From contig VWZS01010170.1 in NCBI GenBank assembly GCA_013397075.1, positions 124,001 to 188,000 of the forward strand: a stretch of DNA of 64,000 nt, in the 5' to 3' direction. The position numbers and the translations under genes are program-made. The stretch is from Rhabdornis inornatus (lineage: Eukaryota > Chordata > Aves > Passeriformes > Rhabdornithidae). The notes beneath the pieces are model-generated. The model did not search any database. It was not told where the DNA came from and worked only from the letters and a program-made list of their open reading frames with translations. The first letter of the stretch is position 1, and each line of letters opens with the position of its first letter. Shown in pieces: positions 37,001-49,000 of the stretch.

Positions 37001-40000
37001 TTGTTGCCTATGCTGTGCCAAGTCCGTACTCCTCAGATAAGGACTGTGCCTTCCATGCCAGTTGGGGATTGCAGAAGTGGTCTTGGGAGGATGAAATCAG
37101 ACACTTGCCAAGTGATCCAGCCCAAAGCCCATACACAGTGTTTATGCTGGAGTTACTAGTGAAAACAGACACCCTGGAGTGCAGATCCCATGGCTTTTCA
37201 CCTGCTTTGTGCCTTCTCTCACTCACCAACATCTGCCTTCAGTAGAGCAAAGCAGATGTGTTTTCTGTTTCCTTTGATGCAAACTCTGCAAGTCTCTATG
37301 AAAGATCAGCATGGAATGCTGACACTCAGAGAAATCAGAAATTAGTGCCTTCATACCTAGACAAATAACTGATAAGGTGTTGCTTCTGAGATAATTCTAA
37401 ACTTGAATTTTGACAGAACAGTGCTAATTGAATACTTTTTTATTTTCATCTTTGTTGAATGAACATTTTTAGTAAAAAGATCAGATTCCCAGGGAGGATG
37501 ATAGCAGATATCTGGACTTGGAGAAGCAGTCCTGCAGACTGTATCTTGAAGCATCTGTGCTCCATGGAGTATTTTCTGGTGTGCTCAATCTGTTTTTTAC
37601 TGCTCTGACGATGCTTACAACCTAACTTTAGATATATGAAAATTGTCCCTAAAATAGGTGTGAAAAGGCTCATGAAAATTAGTTCTGAAGCTTACAGGTT
37701 AAATCCCCTCTTTTCCTTTAGAATGAGCTGCTTCTTTTCCCCAGTATTTCCAACCCCAAGAAGAATCTCACTGGGATACAAAGATGCGAGTTGCCTTTAA
37801 TTTAAAAGATGAGATCTTTGTCTAAATTTTGGAAATTTTCTTTGTCTAACTCTACTTTGTTTTTTGTTTGTTTGTTTTTTTTTTCCTGCAAGTGTTACTA
37901 TCTATTATCTCCCTTTGCCACATTTTTATCTCCTCTTCCGTTTCTAATGATTTTTTCCTCCTGCAGTGAGATTCCAGATGTGCATGAGGCTGTGAAGGAA
38001 AGCTTTTCACAGTGTTTTGACTCTTCAGCTGTCTCCAGTGCCATTTCTCCAGCTGAGAGGCCTTCCACCTGCTCTAGAGCAAAGAGCTTTTCTAGCAACT
38101 CCTCTTCTGTGCCAGACTCATCTGTCTCTCATCATAACTCTGTCCTTTCATCACCATCTTCACCTGCAACAGCATTGCTGAGCTCTCCCCAAAATTCCTC
38201 TGCGTCCATTACTCCAAAGGCATCTCCAACTGTGGAGAAATTACCTTATGTACCGCACACTCCTTTTCACCTCTTCTCATATGACTTTGAAGAGTCTCCA
38301 ACATCTGTGAAAGAGAAGGAAGCAGAAATGATGAGGGAAAACAGGTAGATTTTATATAGCTGACAATAATTTTTAGATTAATGAGTAACACCTTTCAAGA
38401 ATGTTACAGTGGTAATAATGATACTCTGTGTGTTGTATTATTTCCAGAACATACTGTACCAATTTTAGCCCTGTAAGCTTGTATTTTGATTTGATATTTT
38501 TCCCTTGTCTTTGCTGACACCATTACTCTTCTTCCATGTCTGTAGTTAATAAATATCCTGGCGTCCTCTATAGAGCAGATAAATAATCCATGATTTTGGA
38601 GATCGCAGAAGGAGCACCATTTTGCTCTCATTTACAACAATGTAATTTGCAGACATGTTTTCATGAAAATTAATGGGGCTCTTCTGCTATAAAAGCAAGA
38701 GGTCAGATCAGCACTCGAAATTCAGGGGTGAAGTCCTGGTTTCAAAGGCTGAACTGCCAAATTCTAAATTTGTTGTTTGATTACAGTGCATGTCCATCTC
38801 ACGTGCAATTTCAGCTCATGCTTGTAATAAGAGATCTATAAAGATAACGTAGCACTCAGAACAGTTTTATCTCCACAACATCTGTTGAATTTACTTGTTC
38901 CTCATGCATTTCTTTGAGTTTTTAACTTTAATTTCCCCATCCCACCCATCTAAACTAAAAAAAAAAAAAAAATGTTTTGTCTCATCTGTTTTCAGGTAAA
39001 AGAGATTGACAGTAAGTAGCACTAAAAACAATCATAGAGAATCACCTTGAAAAGAGGTTGATGAGTTTTTGCTGTCTCTCACAGTTGTCAGTGTTCTTTG
39101 TATTAGGTGCTGAAAATGTACATTATATTGCATGCGTATTTATTTCTTCCTCTCTCCAGCAGTCCTTCTGACTTTCTGCATGTGAACAAATGTTTTGATT
39201 CCTTTGATCCTTTTAATTTTCAATTTTTCTCTCCTTATAGGTGGGTGTGTTTTGTCCCTTTTTTCTTTTTCTGGAAAGCCTGTAAATGCAAGTAGTTGTT
39301 GACAAGTGGCTTGGTTCACATGTTTTTCCTTTGCCTGCAACTTGAACACTGGAATTCCTCTAAAATTACATTTTCCTTCATAGGTGCATTTTTCCCTTAG
39401 ACCTCTCACACTCATTTATTGGTCTCCCATTGCTGCTGCTGTTATACTTTAGAGAGTAGATTCCTAAATATCTCCTGTTCTTGAAATATTTAGTATTTCT
39501 GCAGTGATTTTTTCTTCCTCTGACCATCTTTTCTGTTTCCAGTTAGTACAGAGGTTCAAGGGTGGGGATGGGGATTCTTCTGGGTTTATTTGGAGGAAAA
39601 GGAGGGCAAAGCCCACACAATTTAGTCAGTAATATACTCGTAAAAGAGGAAAACGTCTTAAGGGGTAATGCTGCTGAATAAGACTATTGTATCTACACTG
39701 GTACATGAGACAAGAAGGGAGAATTGAAGCAATAGCCAGTACCAGAGGAAGGTTAGAAAGATAAGTTTTGTGTACAGCATAGAGACTTACCCTGGTGTTC
39801 TGGTCAGGCCTTGCTCCTATTCCAGCAACTCAATGTTCCTCTTAATTTGATAGGATGTGGTGTCCAGACCAGTCCTCTGAATTTGATTTTTTTAATTATT
39901 GTAGATCTGACTCCTTAGGAGGTGTGTTCCCTCCATTTTCATGAGGGTTATTTTTGGACCAATTGAAAACCGTTGGTCTGAAAAAGGGTACTGCTCTATG

Positions 40001-43000
40001 TCAGCTTTTTCATGGGGCAGAGGAGAAGAAAAGCACGTGTAATGGTTGATAAGTTGATGATGGTTGCAGTTGATCGAAACGGAGGTTCCTCTGTCAGGAA
40101 CATACCAGATGAGCTCTGAGTTCTTATCAGGACAATGGCATTTTCTCATCTCTCACTCAATACAGGCACAGCCAGAACATTTTCTGGGCTGAGCCTGTCA
40201 GAGAAAAGACCCAAGCTAGGTCTGTGCTACCAGGGAAACTCCACACTGTCCAGTTACGCAGCCTCCAGCAGGCCACTGTCTCCAGTTTCTAGTTGGTTTT
40301 CTTCTGGGCCAAGAAGGCCTGGACAGCAAATACTTCCAGTAAAATTCCTTTTGTGGCTCAGAAACACCCACGTTAAAATTTTTTTCCCAAAATTATTTCC
40401 TTATTGCTGGTCAGTATAGTGTCCCAAAAACAGATGAGGGAGGAGGGGTGTTTTCTAAAGCATTAACCTGAAATTGCTGTCCAAGAGGACATGTTCTCTA
40501 AGGCACAATCCCTTCCATTGTAAAAGCACCCAGCTGAAATCTACTCTGATTTTAACATGGGCCTTGGCAGGCAGCAATGCTGTTGAATCCTAAGGAATGA
40601 AGCTTGAAACTTTGAATGAAATTTTGCATGGCTAGATGAGTGTGCTAAATGGAGCTGAAGGAAACCAATCAGGCTTTTCAAATAAAATTGGTGAGTGAAA
40701 TTACTGAGTGCTGATGTGTGTGAGGGAAGAAGCAGCAGAGAAAGATACGGTGAAAGATATCTTAATAATTTTAATAAGGAAAATTATGTTGCTCTATTTC
40801 CTGAAATAAATGTTGTCATTTGGATGAGTTGGCCTTGCAGAGTTCTGATCTTCAGAGCACTATATGCTTTCCATGTAGGAAAATGTCATTGCCTGTGAAT
40901 AATATTAAAGAGAGAAATATTAACATTTTCCCAAATCAAGAATCTTTTCTTGACAATGGTTAAAAGGCACAGCAAAGCAACACAACTGTCTTTTCTATTC
41001 AGTGCAGGAGCCAGGATGAAAACATTGATAGAAGGGGCTCTGGGGAGGTGGCCGTTCCAGGAGTCCTGGAAACAATTTCTCTTTGATCAGCAAGCTCACA
41101 TTGAAGTGAAGCGAGTTTATGGGGTTTTTTTAATGGAGAGAAGGGCTGATAGAAATTTCTAAAGCCGTGCTTCCGGAGACATGTCTTTTTAACCATGGTG
41201 ATGATTTTTTACAGACATTGTAAGAAATGGCACATAAGCTATTACTTATGTTGGGGGAGGGGAAAGAAAATGCTGCTGGCTTTAATTGGAAAAAATGTGG
41301 TTGCTTTTCCATTTAAAATGCAAACATTTGCAAGTCATGGATGCCCATGTTCAGATCATGTCTCAGGAGTGCTGCTCTTTTCTTTAATTTTAGTAGATAT
41401 GAATACTGCTGTCTTGGGCTGGTTTGATCCCTTTTTGAATGGCTGAATATCAGCTCCCAAAACAGCTAATAATTCTGAGTAACTGAGTAGTAATTCAAGT
41501 ATTCCTGTTCTGAGTTGTCACTTGGGAGGACCATTCAAATCCCTCATTATTTTCCTTACCAATAGCTCACTGTTTCACCATGTATGTTCATGTCATGGTT
41601 GATATTAGGAGTACATGATTGGTTGCATATTTGGAAATAGAGCAACATTTTCAGAAGGTGAATGTTGGAACAGTTCTGGGGTATGGGATCACTACCACCC
41701 CGTAAACAAGAGGATTTACTGTTGCATGCCTGTTTGCTGATGGATTCTTTCTGTCTCTCCCTTTCTCCTATTTTTCATCCCATTTCTTCAGATACAATAG
41801 CTATGGCAGCAGCTCTTACTCCTCTCCACGACCTTACGCTGGTGTGAGTGCCCCTACAACTCCCACTACTCGTTATGGGACAACTCTGTCACCGCCTCAG
41901 GAGACCAAATCTGACAGGTTTGTAAATTTATCAGTGTTTTGACAACAGCTCCTTTGCAGACAGGATGAAGGAGATAAATGTAAGCTGTTCTGAATGAGTA
42001 CTAGAAATAGCTTCTAGCCAGATTTTTTCTAACACTGGGAAAAAATGGGAAAAATCTAAATTTGTTCATTTCCCACTCATTCTCAAGCCTTTCTTTCTGA
42101 CTTGGTGTTAAGGCTGGGTGTATTTCTATCCCACTCCTGTTTCTTCTACTTAAATGGATAAAGCAGAGTTGTTTCTCACATAAGCTGTTCTAAGCATTAG
42201 AAGGTGAATTAAAACACACATAAGCTGTTCTAAGTATTAAAAGGTGAATTAAAACACATTTTATTTCTTTCCATTTAAAAAAATAAATTCAGATAGATCT
42301 ATTTTCACTTCTATCATCTTAAATCAACTGCAAAATCCTGGAAATGTGCTTAGCTCAGAATTTCCTAGGCCATAATTTTGTCCTTTCTTGAAAATACGTG
42401 CTATATCTCATTGTATTTCATCAAAAGTAAAACATTTGCTGAAGCTAAAGCAAACTCCTAATAACCTACCAGTTATAAGATTGCTTTAAGAAAAAAATTA
42501 AAAGGGAAAAAAAACCCAAACTAGCAAAAAAATATTTTGAACAATCAAAATACTCTTTTGAATTATGTAGGGTACAAGGGGAAAGAAAAAAGGTAGGAAA
42601 ATGTTATGGATACATGAAAGAAGTTCTTGGCAAGAGATTTGGACCACCAGAAATTAACTATCTGTTACAACTTGAGAGTAAATGACAGCTGCAAAAGATG
42701 TCATGCTGACTTTAAGAAGGAAAGGTAAAAGTTTTTAATTAATTTAATTCAATAATTTAGTACAATAATTTAAATAATATCCAATTAGACCAGATAAGGT
42801 TGGGATGTTGTGTTTCCAAACTGTCCTCTAATTAATAAAAACTGCACCTTCCACCCTGTTTTCTGAACTTAAGGTTTTTTACAGGACCATTTTTCTATAT
42901 TCCAGTTAATTTTTGTTAATGACTCTTTGGCATATTTCTATATATGTATGTATGTTTGTGTGTGTATGTGTATATGTTTGAACCTTCCTAATGCCTCACA

Positions 43001-46000
43001 TCATTTCCAGAATACTATTCAGAATGGTTCAAGTTAGGTTCTTCCAGCATACATGTATTTCTAGCCATAAGGTATTGATTTAATCCCTTTTTTTCAAGTA
43101 ATTACATTAAGTTTCTCTTTGGAGAAAGGCATTGTTTTTCATTTGCTCATCTTCCTGGAGTACCTTGCCTCGATATAGCTTTACTGATCTCAATGAAGTT
43201 ATTGCCAAATGCAACCATAAAAAAAAAAATCTACACCAGCACATTCACCCCCCTTTACCTCAGCAAAATTGATGCAAGATAAGCAAGAGTTACAAGTTTC
43301 CCACTGCTTTGGAAGTTTAAGATTTTCAAGCCCTTGCTCTTGTAAGCTTCTGATTGCTACTGTGGCAAAGAAACCCCAAAGTGGTCGAACGCTGAGATGG
43401 CTAAAGATGGTTGGGCTTGTCCTGCAAGAGGCTGATGGCGCTGGCCCCACTCCAGCAGAGAAAGCCAGCTTTCATTTCAGCCTGTGCTTAAGTGCCTTGC
43501 TGGTTTGGAGCCAAAATGCCTTGGCCCCACAGGATGAAGCTGTAAAATTTGCAGATTCATGGAGAATCAGGCCAGAGGGGAGTTCTGCAATCATCTGTTG
43601 TGACCTATAATGAGTCTCACAGAAGCTAAATGAAAGACCCCTATACTCTCATGTGTTTTCAAGAGGCAGTGCATGATTTCTCCTGAAAACATTCCAATAC
43701 TTATTATCACTGCTAGGAAAATATTTTATATTTTGAAGCCAGTTTTTCTAGCAGCATCTTCCAGCCAACACACCTCATGTTTTTTTTTCTGTGAAACTGT
43801 AAAGTGCTCTACCTTCAACTGTCGGATCTCTCTTACATGTCTTAAGTGACTGAACACAGTGCTCAGAGTCATATCCCTGCCTTTCCTTCAGGTTATGTTT
43901 GCCACTTTCCTTCTCACATGATAAAAATCTCTGTACTCCTTTTTAAATTTGCAGCTTGCTGTTCATGGTAGTTCATGATCTCAACAGGGTTTCTGCATTT
44001 TTACATTTAAGGGTTGTCACAGCCTGATGCTTCCTGTATGTGAGTCTCTGAGAAGTGTGAAAAATGTGTGTGCACCACAGCTGTGTGTTGTCTGCAGAAT
44101 AGATTCAGTTATTTCTTTAAAGATAATTAAATTTACAGTTTAAGATGCCATTTTGCATTCTCTTGTTCTTTTTGAGAGTTCTGCCACTGCAGATGTATAG
44201 TTCTGCAATCTCTAGAGAGCTGACTGCTTTGAAGAAGGGCAGAAGCCTTCCTTAATTTCATTGTCGTGAAAGATATGCATTGAAGAAATGCCCATGTAGA
44301 GCTTTACGGATGGAATTTGCTTATTGGAGAGTAGGCCATGTAGTGCATGACGCAATGCTTGGCACTAATTAGTAAATGGAAAGTATTGTGGAGATTTCCA
44401 CAGTCTTCTATGAATGGTGTGTGCCTCAGATTATGTAAACACTATTTCCTACCTCCTGATGGTAAAAATTTACGCCGATTCAAACACCCAAAAAAAGTTA
44501 AAATATTTGGGGGGTGGAGAGGAAGACATATGATAAGAAGCAGATGCATATCTATGGTTAGCTCTAAGGTGTGTTTTCTGGTTTCATCTTATGCTACAGT
44601 TATGCAAAGCCTTCACAGAAAGATTCCTGTCTTTTATCATGCAGGGAAGAGCTTCAGATGCAGGTCCTGGTACCGTTTATCTGACCTTCGAGAGTGAGGA
44701 GGCAGGAAGAAGCAACATTTAGAGCAGTGCCCAGCACAATGATTCATGCTCCATTCAGTTGCCCTGACAGGCCTTTCAAACCCTTGGCTGCATATTGCTT
44801 ATGTAAACAAGAGCTACAACTTAGGTGGAAAGAAGCAGTGTGGTTGACATTTTGACATTCATACTTTTAAAACCCTCTTTGGCTGAGATCAGTAGGGAAT
44901 CATAAGAGCAGTATAAGTCAGTGTAAATGTAGCTGGATTTTGTTCTTTGAAATCCACATAATCTATATATTTCTAATTATACAGCAGAAGAAAAGGCTTA
45001 CTTTACTGTTTCTAAATACAGCTGCAACCTTCTGGCAACTTCTTGCAATGCTGTTGTTCTCTCTCATTTCCCTGGGTCTCCTGTGGAGAGCCATGTTTCT
45101 GAAGTGCCTATTGCAGCCATGGGAATCCTGCTGAAGGAGGGCAAATTGCAGGGCACTTTCTGTTCAGCCCTTCATTGGGAGAGAAGAAGGAGTGTGTCAG
45201 TTGCCAAATGTTTGTCTAATGCCAAAGAGTGCTTTGCTCCATAAATACACTGCTCCCACTCTTCACAACTTCAATCACCAATTAACTCTTTCTCCCCAGT
45301 TATCAAAAAAAAAAAAAAATCACTCTCATAATGTCATAAATTTTAATAACAAAGGGGAAGAGCAGTGCATGACTGAAACTCATCAGGGAGGAAAGCATTT
45401 TTCTGTCCCTCCAAGTTGGCGCCTTTCCTGGGAGCAGAAGGTGTTGCAAGACTTGTCTGCATTTCCATGCCTTATGCTCACACCTAGGATATTTCTGTCT
45501 AGCCAGACTGCTTTGTCAGGCTCTGAATCTAAGACAGTCACTCAAATTGAAACTGCAGCCTGGAGTCTGCTACTGGACATCAAACTTGTTACTTGCAAAG
45601 CTTCACAGCCCCTCATAGTCTGCTTTTGGTGTTGAAGTGTTGCATTGTTGATCATGGCCATCCTTAGAGATCATGAAGGAGTGTAACTTCTAAGGCAAGA
45701 GCTCCTAAATTCAGCACCAGCTTTAATTCATTCCACTACCAGAAATATATCCTGCTGGTGTGTTTGCCAGGGTGGGTTTCTTCTGATACATTTGCCAGGA
45801 GATTGTTCCTCCTGAGCCTGACAGTCAAACAGTAGTACAGTCAGCCTAGCTCAGAAAGCCTTTTTGGGGCACTGCTTGCCAAAGGTGCAGGAGTTCATGG
45901 TCTCACCTCTATGTGTTAAATCAAATGCCAGAAAGTTCAGCTCGCAAATCTCCGCTTTTTGAGGCGCTTGGCCAGTCACTGTGAACTTAGTCTCCACCTC

Positions 46001-49000
46001 TGGCTGGTCCCTCAGAAGTTCTTCCAAATCTACAAGCCTGGTAAAGGCCTGCTGTGGTGTTTGCAGATTATTCCTGTTTGAAGCATCTCCAGCTTTTCCA
46101 GAGCATTAAAAAATAGGCTTTAATATTAATATATTAATATTAAATATATTTCACATTCTTTAATATGTTTTCCATCTCACTTGCTTTGTGGTCTACAGCA
46201 GTACATTACCTTGGGCTCCTATGATGCAGGACCTTGAATATTGAGTGTTCATTTCCATTTTCTTCTATATCTTTCAAGGAAATGTACCTTTAAACATTTA
46301 TTTCTAAAACACAGTGAGATCAGTATTCCTAGATTATAAGTGTTTTTTTTCTCCTCTGACACTTAAACACCATACCTGAAGCATAAGCATAAAGTGCAGC
46401 AAAAGTCAGCAGATACTCTTCTTTTGAGTTTTATTCCCTTTTCAGGTGCCTGAAATAGTGATTTGCTGGAAATCTGGTGCTTTCTTTCAAATTTCTCTTT
46501 TTAAAGCAAAACAAAACAAAACAAAAAACTGCTTGAGAATGCCAAACAGCTTTTCAGTTAGATTTTCTACTAAAATTAAAGTTCTCAGTAATTGACAACA
46601 CCAGGGAGATGCTGCTGGATGAAGCTTCTTGGCAGGTTCTTTCTTTTCTTTTTCTTTTTTTTTTTTGTTAGTCATTTATCACTAATTTGTGCTCTGCAGT
46701 TCCCTTACTCCAGCTGTTAAGCACTAAAGTAAAACAGAAACCTATGAAACAAAACCTGCTATACAGCCTACAAAGCTGCTGTTCTCCCGAGAACTGCTCC
46801 TCTTTCCTTGGCTTTCTGTTCTTTCTGTGTGGACTTCTGGGCTCTCGGACTAGAGATCGTGACGATTTTTCCTTGTGGTAACTGCCAAGCACATCTCTCA
46901 CTCTGAGTAACATAATGAGGAATGGATAGCTTGGTAGCTGATAATAGTGGCCCAGGGCAAAAGCCTCAACCTTATTGCTGAGATTTTAAGGGGAAAAACG
47001 ACCTTAGGAATTACTTGATGATTTACAGTTTGGGAAGCAGTGGTGGCTTGCACTGGCCTAGCTGCTTGTCGAAGTACTGTGTAAGCAATATTCTTGATTG
47101 CAGCTTTGTGGACTTCATCATAGGGTATATGTTTAAACAGAAGCATGAGCTGGTTATGGTTTCAGAGTGTTGCTGGCTGAACACTCAGTGCTGCTGCTCA
47201 GGGCACACCCACCTTAGCCTGGATCTACACTTGGGCTCTGCAAGTCACTTCCAGGCAAGGTGTAACTCACATGAGGATGAGATGCTGCAGGTTGGAGAAA
47301 GACAGAAGCACAGTGTAAGAGCTGCACAGGCCAGCTGGAAGAGGAGAGTGTGTGTAGAAATTCCTTGTGCATTGCCTCAGTTCTTCTCTTGGTCATTCTC
47401 AAGTTTCTTTCTTAAAGGAAGCATTAGTCAGTAGTTTTAGCTCTCGATTTTCTGTTTATTTTTGAGAGAAGTTTTGTAGAGATTCCTTAAGTAATGTTTA
47501 GTCTGTTTGCAAAGTCTTATATCAACATGCTTTTGAATTTGCCGTGTCATGTAGGGAGACATAACACACAGGGAGTTTCTTTAACTGTGAAAAGCAATAT
47601 GGCTTTTGGCAGCTTTGCCTCCCCTTTTGTCTCTTTCTAAGCTGGAAAGCGGATTTATTTTGTTAAAGCCAAGAGACATTTAGAGTTACTTAAGGCCTGA
47701 GTAGGAGCTGCTGACTGTTGTAGCTTCCCTGTAGCATTCCCATGGCTGCAGGAACAGGAGCACTTTGCAAAATTAGGTAATTAGTGCTTCCTTATTAAAG
47801 TTATTAATGACTCTGCCCCATGTAGTATTAAAGACAATCCTGAATATTAACCTTATGACTGAAAGGGATTTCCTCTCATAAGTCATCTGTTAATTTTTTT
47901 TAGCTCTTATAAATATACATTTTTATTTTGTATTCTTCCTGTAGATAACCATTTCTATTTAGCAAATTTTGAAAATTCAACTAAACAGAGGAAAAGGCAG
48001 CCACAAAAGAGTATCTCAGAGCTTATGTGGATGAAGAACATTTGAAGTTCAGAATTTCAGTTTTGCTTTTAGAAAGACAGAAGTATTTTCTTCAGTTTGC
48101 AACAAGATTAGAGTAATTCAGGGCACATAATCCCCTTCACAATGTATAGTCCGTGATGCACTATTTTCAGAAAACTTTTGCAAGAACTTGCAAAAAAGTG
48201 TGAGAGATCTTGTGTCTGCCTGAATTTGTGTTTATAATAATGGTTACTAATTCACTGCTGTGTTAAATGCTGTAGGTCAGGCTAGCTGAATTTTTATTAA
48301 GAAGAGCTTTGGTCTATAGTCAACATTTTGGCTTCATATCCTATGCTCTGTTTATATGTTTTGCATTATTTTTCTTTTTTTCCTCCCTATTCTTTCCTTT
48401 TTGTATCTCTTCTTCCAGTAAGATAAGTTACTGATGACCACTTTGGCCGTGTATCCTTAGGCTGTGGTGAGGAGCTCTATTCACAGATCTACAGACCTAG
48501 ATGCTTTCTTGTTGTGTATTTTCTTTCTGGAATGAAAAAGTAATAACACAGCTTGTTTAGCTTTTATTGGTTTTAACAGCAGGCATAAGAAAGCTTTTCT
48601 TAACATTTTTTTGTATTAACAGTCCATTCTTAATAGCCTTGCATTCTCTACAAGACTAAAAATAGTAGTCAGAGCAAGCATCCTTCCGGATTGTATTTGT
48701 AGAGCTGAGCAAATGGTTGATATTACCAGCTGGTAACATAAGACACCAGCACTAGAATGCTGGTATATATTAGCTATAACCCCATTTTGTGAGTGATCAC
48801 TCTATTATGCTTTCATTGAGCATTCACATTCTCTTTTCTGTTAAAATCTCTTATCACCTTTGATTCACTGCCAGAAGTTTTTTAGCCTTTCTCTTGCTTA
48901 TCCATTTTAAAATACAGCCTGCAGCAATAAGACCTAAAAATTAATGAGGCCTGAAGGCACTGTCAGCCTTCAAACAGCATCAAAGCAACAAAATTACCCA

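Larger units (their letters stand above)
35617..37966 (+). other. FHOD3: FHOD3 intron, 2.35 kb
   Basis: It runs from GTACCA to TTTTTTCCTCCTGCAG. It holds a (TA/TG)n microsatellite (36134-36170) and a T-rich tract (37856-37884) just upstream of the acceptor; nothing else recognised. Confidence 0.8.

Noticed and set aside
37809..37966. In-frame open extension before the Ser/Pro exon.
   Set aside because: It is the pyrimidine-rich intron end; the acceptor TTCCTCCTGCAG and the frame of the previous exon place the start at 37967.
40166..40340. Possible extra FHOD3 exon after CAATACAG, open in two frames with a Ser/Pro-rich peptide in one.
   Set aside because: The Ser-rich frame does not fit the phase 2 required by both neighbours, the frame that fits has a stop at about 42 codons, and no in-frame donor GT was found.
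45192..45635. 147-codon sense open frame in an intron.
   Set aside because: It contains a poly-Lys run from a poly(A) tract and no recognisable domain; length is within chance for this window.
47015..47434. 139-codon sense open frame in an intron.
   Set aside because: No domain, no splice context and no match I recognise; an overlapping antisense frame exists as well.
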